64,000 nucleotides of DNA from Dactylorhiza incarnata (Eukaryota > Streptophyta > Magnoliopsida > Asparagales > Orchidaceae): the NCBI GenBank assembly GCA_033032865.1, contig JAWHQI010000121.1, positions 868,001 through 932,000 of the forward strand. The letters run 5' to 3'. The first letter of the stretch is position 1. Each line of letters begins with the position of its first letter. The notes below the pieces were generated by a model. That model searched no databases, was not told the origin of the DNA, and saw nothing but the letters and a program-made list of their open reading frames with translations. Below, piece by piece: positions 12,901 to 23,611 of the stretch. A program made the position numbers and the translations under genes.

Positions 12901-13009
12901 CTTCATTGGGACAGACTCTCAACTCGCTGACATATTCACTAAACTTCTTCCCGATGCACGATTTCGTTTATTACGACTTGAGTTAGGTGTGCTAGATCTT
13001 ACAAGTTAA
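9942..13009 (+). pseudogene. pol: Pol of nested Sirevirus (PR-IN-RT-RH), three frameshifts
   Basis: Domains run in copia order. Protease: WYLDSGCSKHMT near 9973. Pre-integrase zinc region: HRRLGH with CSPCQKGK, 10370-10500. Integrase: Asp in HMDLFGP (10563), Asp in HSDHGGEF (about 10755) and Glu in VVERKNRT (10861). Reverse transcriptase: [29 protein letters not shown] and an intact YVDD at 12061-12072. RNase H: STTEAEYIALG (about 12670), CDNKSAIDL and HIDVRHHFIR, ending at TAA 13007-13009. Frameshifts lie near 10660 in integrase, at 11706-11709 in a G-run and near 12472-12480 in a T-run. Two of the three are in homopolymers, so sequencing error is possible there. Catalytic residues that can be read are conserved, suggesting recent loss. 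Confidence 0.9.
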
Positions 13010-15084
13010 AACATGCTCACAATTACAAACTTCTTCACTTTTAACCATCAAAAACATCTCCTAAAAATCTGCTCTTTCAGCATGAAACTACTACTGGGAC
13101 ACCTAATCAGGATCAACATTCAAAAATTTTAAACACCTCGAAAATCGTGTACTGTATTCCGCGCTAGCGCTAGCGCCGGCGCTAGCGTGACTTTCTGATT
13201 TTCTGCATTTTTAAAATTTTGAAAAATTCCAAAAATTATGTTACTAGATATGTATTATTTACTTTTGCACCACTAATTTTATTTAAATTTTGAAAAATCA
13301 AAAACAAAACTATAAAAGACAAAATTCCAAGAATATGTTTTGCTCTTGTTTACAGCTTTTGTCATTTACCAAAATCAAATATAAAACTACAAAAGACAAA
13401 AACCAAAAATATGTTTTGCTTTTATTTAAAGTTTTTTTTCAAAAAATCAAAATACAAAAACATAAAACTTAAAAACAATCCAAAACTTTTGTATTTTTTT
13501 TTAACATCAAGCATGATTTAAATCTATTCTTTAGAGTCTCTATAATGTTACAATTGATTCTTTCAAACTTCTTTAACATTGTTTTTATCATGCTTTGATC
13601 TATCTATTCATATGTGCATCAATAATAATTAGAAAAGTTTGTGTAGAACTAAGCTTAGCATGCCTCTAAGTATGAGTAAATGTTTTATGTTTGATAATGA
13701 TAGTATTTCACTCACCTTTTGGCTCAGTCTGCTTGTGCTTCTTAATCTAAGAATGCTTGCTAATATATTGTAATTGTACATAAAATTAAAATTGCACAAG
13801 TATCTTACCTACACAACATTTATTTGCACCATTAAATATTAAGAAGAGTGGCTGAAATTTCTTCTTTAAAGTGTTTGCAAAACAAGTGTAATCGGAGAAC
13901 TTTGTTCAAATCAAAACTCATCATAACCTTGACAAAGTCACCTCCACCAAGCACTACTTGAACCTCCTGATAAGTCTTCATAAGCATTGTGGGGTTGAGC
14001 ACCTTGGATAGATTAGTAAAGTGTCTTGTGCAAACTCTTCATTTAAAAAATAAAACCACTTCTTCTTAAGTACACAGGATCACAACAAAAAGAATCAACT
14101 TTGATAAATTAACTTGTGTGATCCCCCAAGCACTACTTTGCACCCTGATAAGTCTTCATAAGCATTGTGTGTGCAAAGCACCTTGGTTGTTGTACATTTT
14201 ACTTTGTGCTTAAAAGTGTGTGGAAGTAAAATTATTTGTGTTTTTATTGTGCACTTTACTCTATATTTGTCTTGTATTTTTGGTTAACACACTTGTTCAC
14301 TTTATTCAAAATACACTTGTGCACATCATTATCTTCCATAACACTTCTTCTCATGAGTATTGGTTCCTAATGCTAATTCTATACTTACTCTTTATTTATA
14401 AAATGCACTAGATAACCTAGCATGATTTCTACAATGTTTAGTTTGTTTTTGAAATTATGAATTACCCTAACATTGTCGTAATCTCTCTTGTGCTAATATT
14501 TATTCATGCTTGGTTTCTTCATTGGTGAAATTAACCTCTTGTTTAACCTTTGATGTACAAAACATCTTCTTTCTGAAATAAAAACTACACTATTTTTTGA
14601 ATTATCATTTCTTATACAAGATGTTCTCTTTTAAGTCTTCCGCGCCTTTGCTTTTATCTTGTGTTTATGCTACAAAACTCTGATTTATGACAATATAGAT
14701 ACTCAAACTCTAATCTAATTCAATGAAAAGATTTCTACAACTCCTTATCATTTTCTTCTCTCAAAGCTCGATCATGCCTATTAACCGTATTATTACAGTT
14801 TGAAGTGGTGTCTCCTTACCCACTTTTGCTAATAACAAAAGGGGGAGAACTAACATGATAACATATCTAACATGCTTAATTCAGTTAAGAACATATTAAG
14901 AGAGCATTCACTTAGGGGGAGCATATATTTAGGTATTTAGGGGGAGCAATACTAAATTGCTATAATCATTATTTATCCTAAGTCATCCTTGTCACACACA
15001 CACACAAATATGCCTCTTCATGCTTATTTAGATTAATGCTCTGATTTATCATTAATGGATTTGTTATTATCAAAAGGGGGAGTT
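13010..15084 (+). other. 3' non-coding zone of nested Sirevirus with four polypurine tracts
   Basis: No gene is supported here. A palindromic GCTAGC/GCCGGC block (13161-13188) follows pol by about 150 bases and matches LTR motifs. The middle is AT-rich, with paired short repeats around CAAGCACTAC and GATAAGTCTTCATAAGCATTG (13958 and 14133). AGGGGGAG occurs at 14840-14847, 14914-14921, 14939-14946 and 15075-15082. The last one directly precedes the 3' LTR and is the likely plus-strand primer. A (CA)n run lies at 14994-15005. Confidence 0.75.
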
Positions 15085-16244
15085 TGTTGGAACACGGTCT
15101 TCCGCATCTCCTAGGTTTGAGAATAACAAATCCTATGTGTGTATTTAATCTTGTGTGATCTAAGTGTGCAGGATAACAGGTCAAAATGACTCAAGGTTTA
15201 CATATGGTGGTTGCCCCCGAAATTGAGCCATCAACTCCAAACTGATCACTAGCACAGGCGATAGTGGATAGCGCCGGCGCTAGCTCGATGCACAAAAGGC
15301 ATGCTGGAATTATTGCCTCGGATTGAAGATTCTGCCGCGCAAAAAGTCTCCTAATATGAGATAGCGCAGGCGATAGTGGATAGCGCCGGCGCTAGCTCGA
15401 TGCACAGAAGGCATGCTGGAATTGTTGCCTCGGATTGAAGATTCTGCCGCGCAAAAAGTCTCCTAATATGAGATAGCGCCGGCGGTAGTGACTAGCGCCG
15501 GCGGTAGTGACTAGCGCCGGCGCTAGCGCTAGTCTATAAAAAGGACCCAAGTCCTCTCGTTTCAGATAGACATTAGAGATATATATTGAGTGCCAGAGTT
15601 CTAGAGGCTATCTTGGCCAAAAGTTGATGTGCTAGCGAAGCTCTGCAAAACTTCTGAAGGAGAATCTCATCACGCCGGATCAGATCGAAGTCCGCTTCTA
15701 CAACGCTTATTCAACGGCGGATCTTCGTCTCCAACTTCAGAAGTCCATCTTGAGGGAGTTCTTATTTCTTTATTGTTATTTCATATTCCTCTTTGTAAAC
15801 GATTAGTGTAATCGCCTCGTGTTGGCGACTAGGTTTGGGTAGGACTTAGGGGGAAAATTGCCTCGTGTTGGCGACTAGATCTAGGCTAGGTCTAGGGGGC
15901 TCAAGGCCACATCTGGGGAGGGATTGGCTAGAGCGGCTTGAGGCCGAATCCGGGGAGGATAAGGCTAGGGCCACCGGTTCGTGGGGAAGCGAGTCGGGAT
16001 AGAAAACCAAAAGGTTTCTTTTCTATTTTGCTTTGATTTCTAGCTTTCATAAGAGATCAAATTTTGTAATCATGTTTCTCAAGTTAATAAAATCATGTCT
16101 CTATTTTTACTTTATTTGGTTAGTCTTGATCTTCTTTATTATCATATTCAAAGCTTTTTCTAAAATACTCAAAATACTTATAAAATCTTTAAAACCCTTA
16201 TTCACCCCCCCCCCCCCCCTCTAAGGGCGCCTACCGATCCAACA
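15085..16244 (+). repeat. 3' LTR of nested Sirevirus
   Basis: 1,160 bases, starting TGTTGGAACACGG and ending GATCCAACA. It contains two 112-base tandem units (the ATAGTGGATA mark at 15261 and 15373), an extra GCCGGCGGTAG unit before the TATA box at 15535-15542, and a C-run at 16205-16219. It gives the full LTR length that shows how much of the 5' copy is lost. Confidence 0.92.
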
Positions 16245-17041
16245 CTCCACCTCCAACTCAAATTACTCTCATTGACCTTCAGCAGGTCATTTCTAAGGCA
16301 GTGGCACTAGCCTCCTCAACTTTTGTTGATTTGGTGGCCACCCAGGCGAGGAAGTTTGATAGGAAATATTCACAGATGGAGGCTGAGCTGCTGGATTCAA
16401 AGAGATCCATATAGGGCTTAAAGTAATTTGTCTCTTCCTCTATGGTTACAAAAGAATTCTTAACCTCACTGGCCAGCAAGGTTAAGAAGGGGGAGAATAT
16501 CTTAGAGGAAGAGGGTCCTGTCCTTGAGTTGGGTGGACAGGATCAGGAAGAAGTTGAGAAAGAGCTTGCCCTTGACAAGGTGACTACCTTTCAGGGAGCA
16601 CAAATCCAGGGGGAGCCAGCAGATCAAAAGGAACTTCCAGCTATTCTGAGTCTGCCTCAAGATGATCAAGTGCTTGATAAGGTAGCAAAGATAGCTCAAG
16701 AAGCTGTAAAGGAGGATGTGCAAACTACACAAACCCAGGGGAGCTTATAGTTCAGGGGGAGCCAGCTCCAGACACTCAGAGGAATCTGAATATTGAAGTA
16801 GAATCAGTAAGCACACCAGGGGTCCAGAATGAGCCTCAAGCTGAAGATCTGTTAGATCATGTTGCTCAGATTGCTCAGGAAGCTGCCCAGGAAGCTGAAA
16901 AGAATGCAGAAACTCAGGGGGAGCTTCCCAAAGAAAGAGAGGATGTTGGAGCAGCAGATGATGATGAGCCTCTTACAGTGGCTCAAAGAAGAATTCCAAA
17001 GGTGTTCTCAAGAAAGAGAAAGACTCCTGAGAAGAAGTCTT
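16245..17041 (+). pseudogene. Post-pol reading frame of outer copia element, function unknown
   Basis: It starts directly after the nested LTR and is read as one protein-like track with two stops near 16410-16430 and one frameshift near 16737-16742 (a G-run one base short). An ATG at 16442 opens 103 codons. The peptide is rich in Glu, Gln and Lys. It contains two diverged copies of a block (LDKVAKIAQEA near 16671 and LDHVAQIAQEA near 16852), a helix-like Ser/Ala N-terminal part and a basic end (RKRKTPEKKS). AGGGGGAG motifs inside it encode Gln/Lys-Gly-Glu. No membrane segment is evident. Sireviruses often carry an extra frame after pol, sometimes called env-like; whether this is related cannot be told by eye. 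Confidence 0.55.
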
Positions 17042-17264
17042 AATTAAAGAGGTATTCTGTGATTATTTCTTCTGAAGACAAATATATATATTGGGAAAAA
17101 TAGTGTGACACAATTTTACTGCCTGACAACTAAATGGAGGTGTTTATAATTTTTAGTCTGCATTATCTTGTGTCTATACTACATTGTATGTATTGTGGTT
17201 ATGAAAAACTATATAAAAGCACTCAGAACAAACTGTAAAATTTGTTAAGATAAATAGGGGAGAT
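17042..17264 (+). other. 3' untranslated end and polypurine tract of outer copia
   Basis: AT-rich sequence with no gene. AAATAGGGGAGA at 17252-17263 lies one base before the 3' LTR and is the likely polypurine tract that primes plus-strand synthesis. Confidence 0.75.
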
Positions 17265-18988
17265 TGTTGGAAAAAAACCCTTGATTTAACTTAACAAATT
17301 GATTAAAAGTGATTTTATCCCCTAGGATTTGAGTTACCCATTATATAGTGAGGGTAATCTGGTCATTAGATGTCTTAGGATGTCACACTCAACAGAGAGT
17401 GTCAAGACCACTTCAAGGGGTGCACAATTGGGCTAAGTTAACAATTGCGTCGAATGGTATTCGACGCAACATCGAGTCCATATCGACGCTGCTTTGACTA
17501 AAAGTCCAAGTAACTCAACTCCTCTGTCGAAGTATCCCAAGTCGATGTTACGTAGAATACATGTCGACGTAGAGTCCAGAGACTTGTCGAAGTAATTAAA
17601 GAAGTCGACGCAGCTTCTACTTCAATTAGACGCAGAAGAGATTATCCATCGAAGCCAACTAAAGTCGACAGAACGTCGACTTCTTTTTGACTTAGAAGAT
17701 CAAGTTCAGAGCCAGGTAGATCAACTCGACGTATGCGTCGATAAGATATTGACGCATCATCGACTAGTAGAGTTCAGTCAGAGCACAAATGAAATCAAGG
17801 CAGCTCCGAGAAGAACTCGACGATGCGTCGATAAGAAAGAAAGAGAATTCGACGGTACGTCGAATACAGTCTGAAAAGTATAACTCTTTTCAGTTGTCAT
17901 TTTGATTCTTCTTTCATGGCCCACATCTCTCAAGACCGTTCTCCAACGGCCTAATAATTGCCTGAAGTAGAAGGGAGCATTAAAGGAGGAGGAAAAGACA
18001 TTCTTAGAAGTATATACCTCTTTGGTGCACAGGTCGAGAAGTAATAAAGGAATGAAAGAGAATGTCTATGAAAAATACCTTTTCAGGTCTTACCTAAAAA
18101 GGGAAACAAATTCAAATGACACATAGGCTATAAAAGGAATGAGAAGAAAGAGAAGAACAGAGTATTGATCACAATCAGTCATCTCTCTTTAACTTAGGGT
18201 TTCCTGTCTTCTTCCCTCTCTCTCTCAGGAACCCTAATACAGCACAGAGAAAAGATAAGAAAAGAAGGCTCTGCTGTTCTTCAACTAATAGAACATGAGA
18301 TCTTACAGCTGCTAATCATCACCATCTAAAGGCAGCCTGATCTCAACCTGAAGAAGAAGAAGAAATGATCTGACATACAAACCACCCGCAATTCATCACT
18401 ACCTAAAGCAGGGGTTAATCAAGAGTAGATCCTGTGAAACATCTTATAGGCTAATCTTCAAACACCCATCTCAAGAATTCTGAGAACAGAATTCATTCAA
18501 CCTTCTCCCTTCTCTCTTTCTATCCCTTTTTTGTAAAAGAGTTTTATTAATCCCTCTTCAAAGGATTCAGTGGTCCAAGATCTCCTTATCGAAATATCTG
18601 GTGGTTCATGATCTCCTTATCAAAAGATCAGTGGTTCCAAGAGTCTCCTTATAAAAAGACTCAGTGGTTCTAAGAGTCTCCTTATCAAAAGACTCGGGCA
18701 CTGTTTGTGCATTCCTACCAGGTGGTAGAAGAGAGGAGTACCCACATTTTTGGGAACCTCTATAAAAATTCTGTGTGTCTTCTGGTTGATAATTTTCTGT
18801 GATGTCTCTATAGTTAGTTTACTTTACTGCTTTCTGTTTATTACTTCAGCACAAGTTTATTCTGTCTGAGTTCTTGTTTAAGCATATATCTTTAGATTAG
18901 TTTATTGATTACATAGTTAGGATAGGAGTATTTTTAAATCTATATTCACCCCCCTAGAGGATTCTTAGAGGCACACTGTGCAATTTCA
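17265..18988 (+). repeat. 3' LTR of the 3551-18988 copia element
   Basis: 1,724 bases, TGTTGG to CAATTTCA, followed by the target duplication ATATT at 18989-18993. TATA box at 18129-18135. The TCGACG-rich block is at 17440-17880. Several CpG sites intact here are TG or CA in the 5' copy and vice versa, the usual mark of cytosine deamination. Confidence 0.92.
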
Positions 18989-18993
18989 ATATT

Positions 18994-19720
18994 AATTTAT
19001 CACACTTTTGAATTTATGAAATGAATACTATGAAAATTGACTGAAAAATCATGATTCTCTAGATTTGACCTTGTTTCATCAATATGTATCGGAGGAACTT
19101 GTATGGAATTTTCTTTAAGAATAATTCTAGTACTTCGTTTGAAATGTGACATTTAGAGGTTATTATTCATAAATAAAATTGCTGACCTAAATATGTTGGA
19201 AAAGTTTGAAAACCTTGTCCATCTTAATATCTTGTCTAAAGTTGATTGTATGATTTTATTTGGATTAATTGGGTACTTGGATAAGAATCATCAAAAGTGT
19301 TAAATGGCATGGAAAAAGAAATAACTATTTTATTTTAGAAGCAAATTAATTAGGAAAACTATGAATTTTTGATAACATCTTATTTATGCCTATATTGAGT
19401 TATGATAAAAATTTCAGAGCCATAGACCCAAAGATTTGAAAGATATATCCCAAGGAACACATTTAGTTCACATAGGCATGGTGTGCGTTTATCGAAAACT
19501 TAAACTAGTGATTAGGACATCAAGATCATTGAGGATCGGAATGAAATTTGAAATACAACAACATGACATGTAGAGTTACAAGAATAAGTTGGGAGCCCTC
19601 GAACACAATTACCATTTGCATCTCATAAGGGCCTTAGGTTATACTCATTGTCATGGTGATCTGCGGATAGCAAATCTGCATTTAGTGGTTTGGACATACT
19701 TTGGACATGACACGCAGTCC
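18994..19720 (+). repeat. Giant Tekay-like LTR, piece 2 of 4
   Basis: It continues piece 1 exactly at the target duplication. It completes the second unit of the 310-base tandem duplication (CACACTTTTGAATTTATGAA here, a near match at 3247). The piece ends where copia LTR sequence begins. The right boundary is uncertain between about 19650 and 19725 because the copia LTR there is truncated. Confidence 0.65.
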
Positions 19721-20370
19721 CAAAAACCACCAGGCTGAATGGCTAACACCTGAGACCGCGTGAACAGAAGCAGGTGTGATGACCTGCGAGCTGCCAGACC
19801 GCAATACCAGACTACATGAACTGCTACTTTTATTCACTACTGATAAAGAACCTGTCCGCACTTCAGACCGCCAGACCAAGAGGTCGCCCGGTCACTGAAG
19901 CTACCCGCGAACAAAACCAGAACTAACTAACAGATCGCAGATGAAGACCACTGACAAACTGATTATTCAAGTCGCGGGAAAGTCACCAAGGAAACAGACC
20001 ACTCGCTGCTGGCCGTAGATAGTTCTTGTTATTAATGATGGGCCCTGCACCCCTATTTATAGGTAAGCTGGCGGATGTCGTCACCGCACAAATCGAGATA
20101 TAATAATCGCCCATCAGATCGCTAGCGGTCTCACAAAGCAGACCACCCAATCACAGCAAGCGGACAAACCTTCTTAAACATCTGGCCGACTTTAACAAGT
20201 CGCCAGATTAACCCGCGCAAGCCGCCCGGATAAATTTAGCGGCCTCCTAGATCTGACCCCCCAGAATAGATCGCCTGAGAAAAAACCGACCAGAGCACCA
20301 GCGCAGACCGTGCGGTCACCAATCTGCAGACCGCCCAGCACCTTTCCACTTCCACTCCAAAAATTTAACA
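19721..20370 (-). repeat. 3' LTR of minus-strand copia, truncated
   Basis: Its right end AATTTAACA and its body match 23812-24469. The part corresponding to the first 200 bases of the right copy (23612-23811 on the plus strand) is missing. A minus-strand TATA box (TATTTATA on plus) lies at 20054-20061. Confidence 0.85.
20054..20061 (-). promoter_or_regulatory. TATA box, minus strand, in copia 3' LTR
   Basis: TATAAATA on the minus strand. The partner copy in the 5' LTR is at 24144-24151, and that one would drive the element. Confidence 0.6.
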
Positions 20371-22518
20371 CTCCCCCTTGAAGTGGGAAGTGGAAGTCAG
20401 CCCAAGCAAACTCCGCAACCGACCAAATGGTCCCTTCGACAACGGCTTAGTAAATATATCAGCAATATTATCCTTGCTCTGCATATGCTCCACAATCAGA
20501 GATCCCTCCAACACCTTCTCACGAATGAAATGGTGATGAATCTCAATGTGCTTCGTATGCGCGTGACAAACTAGATTGTTCACCAGTTTGAGAGCACTCT
20601 CATTGTCACCATGTAGCAGAGTAGGACCCCGTACCTCCCTATGAATGTCCTCCACAAGCCTCCTAAGCCAGATGGCATACTGAGCTGCCAAAGCCGAAGC
20701 TTTGTACTCCGCTTTTGTGGTTGAGACAGACACAGAATCCTGCTTATTGCTGCACCATGATATAGCTGAAGAGGCTATCATAAAGACATATCCAGATGTC
20801 GATCTCCAATCATCTGAATCTCCTCCATACTCAGCATCCATATACCCGTGCAAGCAAAATCCCGAATCTCTCTCATAGAAGAGACCCAAATATGAGGTGA
20901 ATTTGACATACTTCAAGATACTCCTAGCCGCCACAAGATGAGGTTTCTGAGGCTCTGCCATAAACCGACTCACCCTGCCAACTGCATAAGCAATATCTGG
21001 CCTCGTGATCGTCAAGTATATCAGACTTCCAACCAAATCCCGGAACACCAAAGGATCGGTAAGAACCTTCCCTTCATCTCGACGAAGATGAACTCCAACC
21101 TATAGTGGAGTAGAGCTACTCTTCCCCTCTTCCATGCTGAACCTCTTCACGATTCGATCCGCGTAGCCTTTTTGAGAAATAAGCATGCAACTCTCTTTCC
21201 TCTCCACTTCGAGCCCAATGAAATGGTGGAGCTCACCCAAATCCTTCATCTCAAATCTGATAGCTAGCTCAGCACGAAGCCTAGCCACCTCCACTTCAGA
21301 ATTCTTGGTAACGATCATATCGTCAACGTACAGTAGCACCAAGACCTGAAGCTACCCCGTCTTCTTTACAAATAAGCTTGAATCTGAATCAGAAGCAAAG
21401 TATCCGCAGAATTGGAGGTATTCTGCAATCTTCCCATACCACGCCCGAGGCGCTTGCTTCAAGACGTAAAGAGCCTTCTTGAGCTTGCAAACATATCTTG
21501 GGTGCTCTTCGGATAAATATCCAGGTGGCTGATCCATGAAGATATCCTTGTCAATCTTGCCGTACAAGAAAGCATTCTTCACGTCGAGTTGCCAAATCTT
21601 CCACCCTTAGCAAGCTGCCAAAACGATCACCACCCGGACCAAAGTCATCTTGGCAATAGGGCTGAATGTTTCTTCATAATCTTCCATTCTGAAACTTTGT
21701 TCTATTGTGGAGTGTGAGCACAAGAAAGCTCTCTTTGGATGTCATGCTTCCTGCAGAAGTTAAAGAACGCCTTGGAGGTGAACTCCCCCTCCATTGTCTA
21801 TTATGAAACTCTTGACCCTCGGGTTGAGCCGACCTTCCACCAACTCCTTGAACTCCACAAACCTCTATAATGCCTCCGACTTCTCCTTCAGAAAATATAC
21901 CCAAGTATATCTGGTGAAGTCATCAACCAAAATCAGCATATACCTGCTACCTCCAAGACTGGCAGTGTTGGTAGGTCCAAACAGATCACCATGTATACAC
22001 TCCAAAGGTGCTTTGCATCTGCTTTGTGATTTGTCAAATGGAAGATGTTGAGCCTTACCAAACTGACAACCTGCACAAACGTGACCATCCCCGAAAGATG
22101 ACAAACTAAGCAGACCTTTCATAAGGCATCTTCCCGCCATAGCCTTCAACTTATCCATTCCAACATGCCCAAGTCTTTCATGCCAGATAATGGCGTTGTC
22201 GTTAGCCCTCATCTTATCAACATAGGAACTTGTTGAAAGAACAAACAAGTCCTTCACCCGTCTCCCTACATGAGTGACCTCAGCTTTCACAGCTAAAACA
22301 TTTCGGAGAAATTTCACTTATGTTGGACCGAACAGAACGTAATAGCCAACATCCACAGCATTGGCCATTAAGAAGAGGTTCTTCTTCATCCCCGGAATAT
22401 GATAGACACTCTTCAATGTAAGATTGCCTCTATCATAGTTCAAAGAAACCACACCCTACTTCTTTACTGCATGTATAGTATCACCAGTTGTAATGATAGC
22501 GTCATTACCTGTATATGC
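20365..22518 (-). pseudogene. pol: Pol of minus-strand copia with a deletion between IN and RT
   Basis: Minus-strand domains in order. Pre-integrase: WHERLGHVG and CAGCQFGK, 22200-22060. Integrase first Asp in HGDLFGP, near 21985. Shortly after a HTPQ block (about 21710) the sequence jumps to a reverse transcriptase YEETFSPIAKM block (about 21685), so the end of integrase, the linker and the fingers of reverse transcriptase are gone, roughly 1 kb by comparison with the other copia elements here. Then [21 protein letters not shown] and an intact YVDD near 21321-21332. RNase H reads as one open frame of 228 codons (21051-20365) with TKAEYKA and HGDNESALKL blocks, ending at the LTR edge. In-frame stops and a frameshift near 21865 add to the damage. 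Confidence 0.88.
20371..20387 (-). other. Polypurine tract of minus-strand copia
   Basis: CCCACTTCAAGGGGGAG on the minus strand directly abuts the LTR start TGTTAAATT. This is the expected place and composition for the plus-strand primer. Confidence 0.8.
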
Positions 22519-23526
22519 TTACAAAGAGGAGAACTTTGACTCATCCCCAGTGAGGTGATGACCACACCCAGAGTCCACTATCCAATCATCCTGATAGTTG
22601 ATGGAAGCCAATGCCCGAACACAAGTGCCCGTCATGAATGCACCTCCACCACCCCAACTACCTTCAGAATTGGAACCAATCTCCTCCTTTCCAGCAGCAT
22701 GCTTTGGCTGAAGATTAACTTGGCAGTCTCTCTTGAAGTGACCAAGCTTGTTGCACCTGAAGCATCTAGATCCTTCCTTCTTCTTCCCATCACGCTTAGG
22801 AGAATAGCTCCCCTCCTGCTGATATGAAGTAGACGGACCATCATCTCCAGATGTCTTCTTCTTCTTGCCCCATCTCCTCTTCTTGCCAGAGAAGAGAACC
22901 ATGCCTTCTCCCTCAGAGACTGACATCCCTGCCATTTGCTTAGCCAAACTCTCTTGAGAAGCAAGTAAGTTCTCCAGCTCCAGCAATGATGGCTGATTGG
23001 CCCAGCCTTGAACAGAAGTAACAAAGGCCACATACTCCCTCCGCAAGCCGCGGATTATGTGCCTTTTCAGCTTAGCTTCTGAGATAGGCTCATCCGGGTC
23101 CAATGCTGATATCTCTGTGTAAAGGTTCTTCATCTACAAGAAGAACGTTGAGATAGACAAATCTCCCTGAGTTGCATTTGCCAACTCATTCTCCAAGAAC
23201 TGTAGCCTAGCTACATTCTTTTTATTGAACAAGCCATCCAAAGTTGTCCAAATTTCAGCAGCTGATCTACATCCGATGATGTGATTAAACAGCTCCAGAA
23301 TGATAGCTCTCTTGAGAGTGAACTCAGCCTTCGCATTTGTTCTCTTCCAAGCCTTCACGAGCTCAGCATTCCCTTCAGCAAGAATAACAGCTTGTCTTGC
23401 TTCTCCTCCTACTACCTCCCATAAGTCCTCGCCAAGAAGATAGCTCTCCATGCAAGACTTTCACTTCTTAAAGTTAGTCAGCGTAAGGAGCTCAATACCA
23501 AGACCTCTAGCATATCCTCCTTCCAT
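22519..23526 (-). pseudogene. gag: Gag and protease of minus-strand copia, stop codons
   Basis: The likely start is ATG at 23526-23524. The frame is shared by the pieces 23526-23452, 23451-23134 and 23133-22519, which are separated by in-frame stops. It encodes a copia gag with MESYLLGEDLWEVV, a UBN2-type middle (AAEIWTTLDGLF) and a single CCHC knuckle CFRCNKLGHFKRDC at 22764-22723. Protease follows in the same frame, with DSGC near 22580-22565. It is a short gag without the coiled-coil tail of the Sirevirus-like elements. A Trp codon position appears as TGA near 23460. Confidence 0.87.
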
Positions 23527-23599
23527 TTCTATCCCACTGATTGCAAACCACCTTGAGGAACTCGAGATAAGTAAACAGCAACTACTACTCAGCGACCTT

Positions 23600-23611
23600 C
23601 CTCTGATACCA
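23600..23611 (-). other. Primer binding site of minus-strand copia
   Basis: TGGTATCAGAGG on the minus strand directly abuts the LTR end at 23612; it matches the initiator tRNA-Met site. Confidence 0.88.

Larger units (their letters stand above)
7051..16244 (+). mobile_element. Nested Sirevirus (Ty1/copia), 5' end truncated
   Basis: The right LTR is complete (15085-16244). The left LTR (7051-8007) lacks about the first 190 bases and no target duplication is left. Order: primer site, gag, protease, integrase, reverse transcriptase, RNase H, a 2 kb 3' non-coding zone with four AGGGGGAG tracts, then the 3' LTR. Multiple polypurine tracts and a long coiled-coil gag are known Sirevirus traits. The LTRs look only one to two percent different by eye, so this is younger than its host element. 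Coding is broken at several sites. Confidence 0.9.
3551..18988 (+). mobile_element. Sirevirus-like Ty1/copia element, pol deleted, host of a nested copia
   Basis: The LTRs (3551-5275 and 17265-18988) start TGTTGG. The target-site duplication ATATT lies at 3546-3550 and 18989-18993. Inside are a tRNA-Met-type primer site, a broken gag with a coiled-coil extension, a nested copia at 7051-16244, a 3' reading frame at 16245-17041 and a polypurine tract at 17252-17263. No protease, integrase or reverse transcriptase of this element remains. The LTR pair differs by roughly 5% over the first 200 bases by eye, so it is older than the nested element. Sirevirus affinity is inferred from the long coiled-coil gag, the repeated AGGGGGAG tracts and the extra 3' frame. 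Confidence 0.9.

Noticed and set aside
19650..19654. TCATG as possible left target duplication of the minus-strand copia (right flank TCATG at 24470-24474)
   Set aside because: The sequence after it does not match the LTR end of the other copy, and a five-base match in this short stretch could be chance.
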